Source: Streptomyces brasiliensis (GTDB lineage: Bacteria > Actinomycetota > Actinomycetes > Streptomycetales > Streptomycetaceae). Taken from it: DNA of 64,000 bases. Positions 58,993 through 64,000 of this stretch are shown in pieces. The notes under the pieces are model-generated. The model was not told the origin of the DNA, ran no database searches, and worked only from the letters and a program-made list of their open reading frames with translations. A program made the translations under genes and the position numbers. Numbering within the stretch: position 1 is the stretch's first letter; the number at the start of each line of letters is the position of its first letter. The stretch covers positions 248,001 to 312,000 of the forward strand of contig NZ_BMQA01000009.1 of the NCBI RefSeq assembly GCF_014647875.1, in the 5' to 3' direction.

Positions 58993-59718
58993 ATGACGAC
59001 GCCCGACCACCAGTCACCCTCGCCCCAGCCCCCGGCGCCCTCCGTCCGGGACCGGATCTATCGATCGCCCGCCGGGCTCGCGGGCGGCGTGCTGCTGCTC
59101 GTCATCATTCTGTGGCTGGGCATCGACGCGCTGGTCAAGGGGCACGGGCGTACGCCGTGGCTGGCGCTGGCCGGCCTGATCCTCGTCGTGCCGCTCGTGA
59201 TCGCGTTCACCCTGCGCCCCGCCGTCTTCTCCGGCGACGCCCGGCTGCGTGTCCGCAACCCGTTCCGCGTGGTCACGCTGCCCTGGGGTGAGATCGTCTC
59301 GCTGCGTTCCGGGTACTCCAACGAGGTCGTCACCAAGTCCGGCGCCAAGTACCAGCTGTGGGCGGTGCCCGTGTCGCTGCGGGCCCGTAAGAGGGCCGCG
59401 CACCGGGCGGCCCGGGCGGAGGCCGCGGCACGGGGCGAGGCGGCCGGTCGTGGCGGACGCCGGTCGGGCGGGTTCGGCGGGTTCGGCAGCGGCGGGCTGG
59501 GGGGCTTCGGGGGTTTCGGCGGCGCGCGCGACGCCGGTGACACCGGGCCGATCCGGGCCGAGACCGACAAGGTGATGGACGACCTGCGCGAGACCCTGGC
59601 GCGCCGGGAGCACGAGGGGCCGGCCCAGGGCGAGGTCACGGTCCGCTGGGCCTACGAGATCGTGGCGCCGGTGGTGGCGGGGGCGGTTCTGCTGGCGATT
59701 CTGTTCGCGGTGGGGTGA
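58993..59718 (+). CDS. PH-domain membrane protein
   Basis: This 241-residue protein (ATG 58993) has two hydrophobic segments (AGGVLLLVIILWLGIDALV and LALAGLILVVPLVIAFTL), then a bacterial PH-like domain (VFSGDARLRVRNPFRVVTLPWGEIVSLRSGYSNEVVTKSGAKYQLWAVPVSLRAR). A Gly/Phe-rich repeat follows (SGGFGGFGSGGLGGFGGFGG) and a last membrane helix. Such proteins follow deoC in S. coelicolor. Role unknown. Confidence 0.82.
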   Translation: MTTPDHQSPSPQPPAPSVRDRIYRSPAGLAGGVLLLVIILWLGIDALVKGHGRTPWLALAGLILVVPLVIAFTLRPAVFSGDARLRVRNPFRVVTLPWGEIVSLRSGYSNEVVTKSGAKYQLWAVPVSLRARKRAAHRAARAEAAARGEAAGRGGRRSGGFGGFGSGGLGGFGGFGGARDAGDTGPIRAETDKVMDDLRETLARREHEGPAQGEVTVRWAYEIVAPVVAGAVLLAILFAVG

Positions 59719-59839
59719 GGGGCCAGGGGCGGACGGCCGTCCCCCGGGTCGCCTTGGTGCGGCTGGGCCCCGTGAGTCTTCGTGCGTCTCCGAGCGCATG
59801 CCCACGGGCGCCGACGGTGAGCGCTTTCTTCCCGTCTTT

Positions 59840-59858
59840 CCTAGGGGTTACCTAGGGG
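59840..59858. repeat. Direct repeat CCTAGGGG-TTA-CCTAGGGG
   Basis: The octamer CCTAGGGG occurs at 59840-59847 and 59851-59858 with an 11-base period. It recurs at 23021-23028 and, inverted, at 62410-62417, each time upstream of a gene. CTAG is rare in this DNA. It may be promoter -10 material (TAGGG/TAGGA) or a protein site. Confidence 0.4.
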
Positions 59859-59996
59859 ATACTTCGACGTGAAGCATGGCTTCGACGGCCACTTTTGTCC
59901 GCGCGCTGTCACGAATGTCTCAGTAGATTGCTCCTGCCGCCCCGTACTGCCGTACCTGCGGGTTTTACTCTTCGAAGGGGTGGCGGGGGTGGGGAA

Positions 59997-60389
59997 ATGG
60001 ACCGTTCCAGCGCGACGGGAAGACCTGCCGCCACGGCGGGGATCAGGTGCCAGGTCGACATCGATGTCGACGGCAGATTCGGCTGGCGCCTGGTGGCGAT
60101 CAACGGGCGGTCGGTGGCGGTGTCGCTGACTTCGTACGACACGCACGCGCGGTGTCGTACCGCGTTCCACCGGCTGTGCAGCGGCCACGCCGACATGGGC
60201 GGCGGCATCCAGCACAGCTCCGAGGGAGGCGGCTGGGTGTGGGTGCTCTGGGATACCGCGGGCCGGCACCTGGCCCGATCGGCGCGTACGTACGAACGCC
60301 ACGCCACGTGCCGCTCCGCATACGGGCGGTTCCGCGCACTGTTACCCGAACTGGCCACGGCGGGAACTGAGTTATGGGCGCAGACCTGA
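59997..60389 (+). CDS. YegP-like (DUF1508-type) protein with TTA codon, copy 1
   Basis: This 130-residue protein (ATG 59997 after GGTGGGGAA) has two tandem copies of a YegP-like unit: VDIDVDGRFGWRLVAINGRSVAVSLTSYDTHARCRTAFHRL and WVWVLWDTAGRHLARSARTYERHATCRSAYGRF. The second half is close to the copy at 61989 (SARTYERH-TC--AY-R). A TTA leucine codon is at 60342-60344, so translation needs the bldA tRNA and should occur late in development. Function unknown. Confidence 0.75.
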   Translation: MDRSSATGRPAATAGIRCQVDIDVDGRFGWRLVAINGRSVAVSLTSYDTHARCRTAFHRLCSGHADMGGGIQHSSEGGGWVWVLWDTAGRHLARSARTYERHATCRSAYGRFRALLPELATAGTELWAQT

Positions 60390-60725
60390 GCTTCGAGACA
60401 TGCGGGAAGCCGCACCCGGGGCCGGCCCCCGTACCGGTCCTGCCAGTGCTCGGTGGAGCCGGCGCTTGTTCGCGGCTGTGATGCCCGAAGTGGCGGAACA
60501 CCGGAAAACATCGCACGAGAAAAGGAGCAGCACATCACGGCCGAATCCCGTGTGGCTGTAATCGTGTTTATTTTCGCTGCTGGAAATCCTCTAAGAAATC
60601 CTTCTCTGGTCGGGTGAATTCATCGCGAATTTGTCCGTAGGGAACACCCTCGCCGGGCCGCCGAAGGAGAAACGTACGGCGCCGGGCACCCTGTGCGGGG
60701 TCCCCGGCGCCGCTTGGCTCAGGGC
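60390..60725. other. 336-bp intergenic region
   Basis: Between a plus-strand gene ending 60389 and a minus-strand gene ending 60726. It is AT-rich around 60550-60640 and carries a hairpin at 60677-60712. I see no gene. Confidence 0.5.
60677..60712 (-). terminator. Hairpin terminator after the secreted protein gene
   Basis: A 14-bp stem with one mismatch, CGGCGCCGGGCACC (60677-60690) with GGTCCCCGGCGCCG (60699-60712), has an 8-base loop. It lies 14 bases after the minus-strand stop. Confidence 0.65.
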
Positions 60726-61490
60726 TCAGCGCACGTCGATGAAGTCGCCCGCCGACACCGCGGCGGCGGTGTCGGCCGTGCCTGCGTAGGCCCAGCGGTA
60801 GGAGCCGTCGGAGGTCGCCAGGACGGTGGTGGAGACGGTGCCGTCCGCAGCGGTCCGGACGGTCTTGACGGTGGTGTAGGTGTCGCAGCCCTCCTCGCGG
60901 AACTGCAGTTCCACGGGCCGTCCGGCCTCGGCACCGGTGTACGTGCCGGTCGCCCAGTCGGCGTGCCGCACGCCGCCCGTGACGGTGATGGTCCTGCCCC
61001 AAGCCACCCGTTCGGGCGTGGCGTCGGCGGTGATCCGGGTGTCGCGCTGCACGGCGACGGTGGCGGCGCTGTCCAGGAACTCCGCGTCGCTGTCGGAGGC
61101 GATCGCGTAGGCGCTGACGGACCAGGTCCCGGCCGACGCGTCGTCGGCCGGGACGGTGCCGGGCTCGAGTGTGAAGGTCAGTGTGCAGGTGCTGGTGGCG
61201 TCGGTCGTCGGCCCGCAGGCCGACGTCGAGGACACGGTGGCGTCCGGGGCGCTGTAGGGGCCGTGGTACAGGGTGGCGTTGATCGCGTCGAAACCGGCCG
61301 GGTCGGTCGCCGTGACCTCGACGGTGACGGTTCTTTCGGTGGTGCCGAGGACGATGGGCCGATCGCCGTTGACGACCACGCCGGTGATCTCGGTGTCACC
61401 GAACTTCTCGTCCGCGTGAGCGGCGGGAATGGCGAGAGCGGACAGGGCCAGGACGCCGATCGCAGCGGCGACGGCAGAGAGTGTGCGCAT
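60726..61490 (-). CDS. Secreted Ig-like/beta-sandwich protein
   Basis: This 254-residue protein has a signal peptide (MRTLSAVAAAIGVLALSALAIPAAHA) and a mature part that looks like two beta-sandwich domains (ITGVVVNGDRPIVLG...TVEVTATDPAGFDA; ITADATPERVAWGRTITVTGGVRHADW...AGRPVELQF). The second is of the kind found in Streptomyces proteins annotated calcium-binding or Ig-like. No catalytic motif; likely extracellular or wall-linked. It lies between the two YegP-like paralogues but on the opposite strand. Confidence 0.75.
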   Translation of the reverse strand: MRTLSAVAAAIGVLALSALAIPAAHADEKFGDTEITGVVVNGDRPIVLGTTERTVTVEVTATDPAGFDAINATLYHGPYSAPDATVSSTSACGPTTDATSTCTLTFTLEPGTVPADDASAGTWSVSAYAIASDSDAEFLDSAATVAVQRDTRITADATPERVAWGRTITVTGGVRHADWATGTYTGAEAGRPVELQFREEGCDTYTTVKTVRTAADGTVSTTVLATSDGSYRWAYAGTADTAAAVSAGDFIDVR

Positions 61491-61988
61491 GCGAATTCCC
61501 CAAGGTGAGTGCCATGGTCTGTCAACTTCCCCTGACGGACCCGAATTGACGTGTGCAGCGTAGTCATCCTGTGGAGATTTAGGAACGCTTTTGTCGAAAG
61601 AGTGCGACGGGCTGCGGATTTCCTTCCGGAGGAAACGGTGCCGAATATCGACCGCGTCGATTTAATGGGAAGCCGAAGGACCAATTCGATCCGAATTTCA
61701 GTCGACCCGGCGGCCACGGACCCGTACCGCGGCCCGGCCGCCGCCTCGCGAGCCGGCCCTGGTGCGCGACGGTGCTGCCCCGGCTCCGGGCGTGCGGCAC
61801 GTCTCGTCCGTGGAGTGACCCCGTATCGAAGAGGTGAATGCGGGACAACCTTTACGTGAATCAAGCCTCCTGGGCCCGAACAGGAGACCCCGCATCACAC
61901 GCGCCTCTTTACCCTGCGTCTGTCGTCGGGGCGCTCGACTGCGAACAGCGCCCGCGACCTTTCGCGACACGAGGCAACAGAGGTGGGG
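61491..61988. other. 498-bp intergenic region
   Basis: Between the divergent secreted-protein gene and the second YegP-like gene. No frame with plausible coding character longer than 60 residues is seen. It is less GC-rich than its surroundings at 61540-61690 and must hold both promoters. TTGACG at 61547 and TAGTCATCCT after it could be promoter parts. Confidence 0.45.
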
Positions 61989-62375
61989 ATGGCAGGACTC
62001 AAGGGGGGCGCGGTCTTATCGGGCACGCGCTTCCATGTGGACATCGAGGTGGACGGCTCCTGCTGGTGGCGGCTGACCGCGTCGAACGGGCGGGTGATCG
62101 CCGTGGCCGCGAGGTCGTACGCAGACCACGGCGAGTGCCGTGCCGTGTTCGAGCAACTGTGCGCCGGCATCGAGGGTTTGCAGGGCGAGCTGCACCATGC
62201 CCAGGAGGGGACAGGCTGGAAATGGCGGCTCCGTGACCGCAGCGGCGCGATCGCGGCCGTGTCCGCACGCACCTACGAGCGGCACTCGACGTGCCAGACG
62301 GCGTACGACCGGTTGTGGGCGCTCCTCGTCGAGGTCGGAGCGGGACGGGTGAGGGTGTGGGACGACGCCGAGTGA
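61989..62375 (+). CDS. YegP-like (DUF1508-type) protein with TTA codon, copy 2
   Basis: This 128-residue protein (ATG 61989; GTG 61983 is an alternative) has the same two tandem units as copy 1: FHVDIEVDGSCWWRLTASNGRVIAVAARSYADHGECRAVFEQL and WKWRLRDRSGAIAAVSARTYERHSTCQTAYDRLWALL. A TTA codon is at 62016-62018 (codon 10), again making it dependent on bldA. It is likely a duplicate of 59997. The product is small and soluble. Function unknown. Confidence 0.75.
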   Translation: MAGLKGGAVLSGTRFHVDIEVDGSCWWRLTASNGRVIAVAARSYADHGECRAVFEQLCAGIEGLQGELHHAQEGTGWKWRLRDRSGAIAAVSARTYERHSTCQTAYDRLWALLVEVGAGRVRVWDDAE

Positions 62376-62478
62376 CGTGGAATCACCACGCGTTCGTCAC
62401 CGGAAGTTGCCCCTAGGAGTCGCCTCGTTCATGTCCGTGCGCTGTGGCGTCCATTCCGTCCCAGAAGCCTCGTGGCAC

Positions 62479-63495
62479 GTGACGACGCGAATATCTGAGC
62501 GACCAGTGACCCCGGCGGCTCAGCCGCCGAGACGTCTGTACCCGGACCCTGGTGTGTCCGACCGCGTGTTCCGGGGCGTCCTGCGCAGTGGCGGCGCCCT
62601 GGTTCTCGTGATCATGCTGCTCGTCGGCGGCTTCCTGTCGTACCGGGCCTGGGAGGCCCTGTCGGTCGCGAAGTGGGGCTTCATCACCACCGAGACCTGG
62701 GAGCCCGACGGCGGCAACTTCGGCATCGCGGCCGTACTCGTCGGCACGATCCTCATCGCGCTCGTCGCCATCGTCTTCGCGGTGCCGATGGCACTCGGCA
62801 CCGCGCTCTACATCTCCGAGTACGCCCCGCCGAGGATCCGCCAGACCCTCATCAGCATCGTGGACCTGATGGCCGCCGTGCCGTCCGTGGTCTACGGCCT
62901 GTGGGGACTGTTCTTCTTCCAGGGGCACGTGGTCACGCTGTCGCGCTGGATCTCCACGTACTTCGGCTGGATACCGCTCTTCGAGGTCGACGGCGCCGAT
63001 CCGCGGGACCCGCTCGCCACCGCCACCGTCTTCACCTCCTCCACCTTCATCGCCGGCATGGTCGTGTCCCTGATGGTCGCGCCCATCATCTGCTCGGTGA
63101 TGCGGGAGGTGTTCTCGCAGGCTCCGATCGGCGAGCGGGAGGGCGCGTTTGCGCTCGGCGCGAACCGCTGGGGCATGATCCGCAGCGTCGTCCTACCCTT
63201 CGGCAAGGGCGGAATGATCGGCGGCGCCATGCTGGGCCTGGGCCGTGCGCTGGGCGAGACCATCGCCGTGTACCTGATCATCTCGCCGGTCTTCGTGATC
63301 CAGCCGCACATCCTGCAGAACGGCACCAGCTCGGTCTCCTCGCTGATCGCCCTGCGCTACGGCGAGGCGAGCGAGATCGGCATGTCGGCGCTGATGGCCG
63401 CGGGCCTCGCGCTGTTCCTGATGACCCTCGTCGTCAACTTCGTCGCGTCGTCGATCGTCGCCCGCAGCCGTTCCGGCGCGGCGAGCGACTCCTGA
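62479..63495 (+). CDS. pstC: Phosphate ABC transporter permease PstC
   Basis: This 338-residue protein (GTG 62479; ATG 62431 is possible) has six membrane helices and the PstC signature: VVYGLWGLFFFQGHV and the EAA loop VFSQAPIGEREGAFALGANRWGMIRSVVLPFGKGGMIGGAMLGLGRALGETIAVYLII. It forms the phosphate channel with PstA. No pstS lies directly upstream, unlike the common pstSCAB order, so the binding protein is elsewhere. The next gene, pstA, starts 14 bases after the stop. Confidence 0.9.
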   Translation: MTTRISERPVTPAAQPPRRLYPDPGVSDRVFRGVLRSGGALVLVIMLLVGGFLSYRAWEALSVAKWGFITTETWEPDGGNFGIAAVLVGTILIALVAIVFAVPMALGTALYISEYAPPRIRQTLISIVDLMAAVPSVVYGLWGLFFFQGHVVTLSRWISTYFGWIPLFEVDGADPRDPLATATVFTSSTFIAGMVVSLMVAPIICSVMREVFSQAPIGEREGAFALGANRWGMIRSVVLPFGKGGMIGGAMLGLGRALGETIAVYLIISPVFVIQPHILQNGTSSVSSLIALRYGEASEIGMSALMAAGLALFLMTLVVNFVASSIVARSRSGAASDS

Positions 63496-63509
63496 GGAGA
63501 CCGAGCCGG

Positions 63510-64000
63510 ATGACCGTCACCACCGCACAGAGCCCGCCCGGCGACCAGGGACCGCAGCCGAGTCCCGACGGCCCGGTGACACCGTCGGTGCCGGGCACCA
63601 TCCTGCCCGCACGCCGCACGACGCGTACCGAGTCACGCCGCAACCTGGCCACGCTGCGCGCCACCGACGTGTACGCCATGCTCGCGGCCGCGGCCGCGTC
63701 CCTCTGCATCACCTGGCTGCTGTTCGACCGGATGCTGCCCTTCAACGGCGCCCTCGGCTTCGTCGTCGTCTCCTACGCGCTCTTCCTCGGCGTGTACGCG
63801 CTGCTTGTCTCCTTCGACGAGGACGGGCCGGCGGTACGTGACCGGGTGGCCGCCGCCGTCGTCCAGAGCCTCGGCCTGGTGATGCTGGCCGTGCTGGCGT
63901 TCGTGGTCGTCTACACCCTCTACGAGGGCCGCGACGCGCTGCCGCACCTGAACTTCTACACCGAGTCGATGGCCGACGCGGGTCCGATCGAGCCGCTCAG
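63510..64000 (+). CDS. pstA: Phosphate ABC transporter permease PstA (3' end outside window)
   Basis: The frame from ATG 63510 (after GAGGAGACCGAGCCGG) is open to the window end, 163 codons. It has a Pro-rich start, then a helix VYAMLAAAAASLCITWLLF, ALGFVVVSYALFLGVYALL, and VVQSLGLVMLAVLAFVVVYTLYEG. This long N-terminal part before the transport domain is typical of actinobacterial PstA of the second type. Assignment rests on position after pstC and on these helices; the EAA loop is beyond the window. Confidence 0.8.
   Translation, partial: MTVTTAQSPPGDQGPQPSPDGPVTPSVPGTILPARRTTRTESRRNLATLRATDVYAMLAAAAASLCITWLLFDRMLPFNGALGFVVVSYALFLGVYALLVSFDEDGPAVRDRVAAAVVQSLGLVMLAVLAFVVVYTLYEGRDALPHLNFYTESMADAGPIEPL

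Noticed and set aside
61551..61859. A 102-codon plus-strand frame in the gap before the second YegP-like gene
   Set aside because: It lacks a ribosome-binding site and a third-position GC bias, and has no recognisable motif.
62376..62478. PHO box before pstC
   Set aside because: GTTCGTCACCGG and GAAGTTGCCCC resemble two 11-base units only weakly; too many mismatches to claim.

Overview
The window is high-GC actinobacterial DNA and is almost certainly Streptomyces. The evidence is the codon pattern, the many GTG starts, the 4-bp ATGA/GTGA gene overlaps, an AfsQ1-AfsQ2-SigQ locus, and a gene order that, from memory, follows the S. coelicolor SCO486x-SCO491x stretch. No rRNA, tRNA, CRISPR array or complete transposon was seen. 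About 85% is coding.

Layout. 1-5605: the 3' part of a GH20 hexosaminidase gene, small conserved proteins, a frameshifted pseudogene and a secreted D-Ala-D-Ala carboxypeptidase. 6044-9944: two tandem ECF sigma factor / single-pass membrane protein modules. 10164-13401: an L,D-transpeptidase, an acyl-CoA mutase large subunit and a LeuE-type exporter. 13361-13798: a monooxygenase remnant. 13829-30477: a surface-glycan (nonulosonic / teichulosonic acid type) region. It holds methyltransferases, an acyltransferase, a GT29 sialyltransferase-like protein, a GT8-pyruvyltransferase fusion, a GT39-type membrane transferase, several polysialyltransferase-like proteins, and CMP-nonulosonate synthetase (NeuA, with a HAD phosphatase domain) beside the synthase NeuB.

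31771-41681 is nucleoside salvage: an M20 amidohydrolase, two BMP-type lipoproteins, an ABC importer (ATPase plus two permeases), cytidine deaminase and thymidine phosphorylase. Adenosine deaminase (47348) and deoxyribose-phosphate aldolase with two aldehyde dehydrogenase-like proteins (55449-58745) complete the route from imported nucleosides to deoxyribose-5-P and acetaldehyde. Five promoters of these genes carry the same palindrome, CTACGCGCGTAG or a one-base variant, so they look like one regulon. 41779-47234: a Uma2 nuclease-like protein, a STAS protein, a SnoaL-tailed sigma factor, a divergent MFS/LysR pair and an alpha/beta hydrolase. 48661-54802: secreted protein, PspC, VanZ, and the afsQ operon with divergent sigQ and a canonical AfsQ1 box. 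58993-64000: a PH-domain protein, two YegP-like paralogues each with one TTA (bldA-dependent) codon, a secreted protein and the start of a pstCA phosphate-transporter operon cut by the window end.

Two nearly identical 162-bp fold-back elements (30477-30638 and 46309-46470) have TA target duplications, lie at gene ends and provide the stop codons of their neighbours. A related 46-bp fragment sits at 4611.
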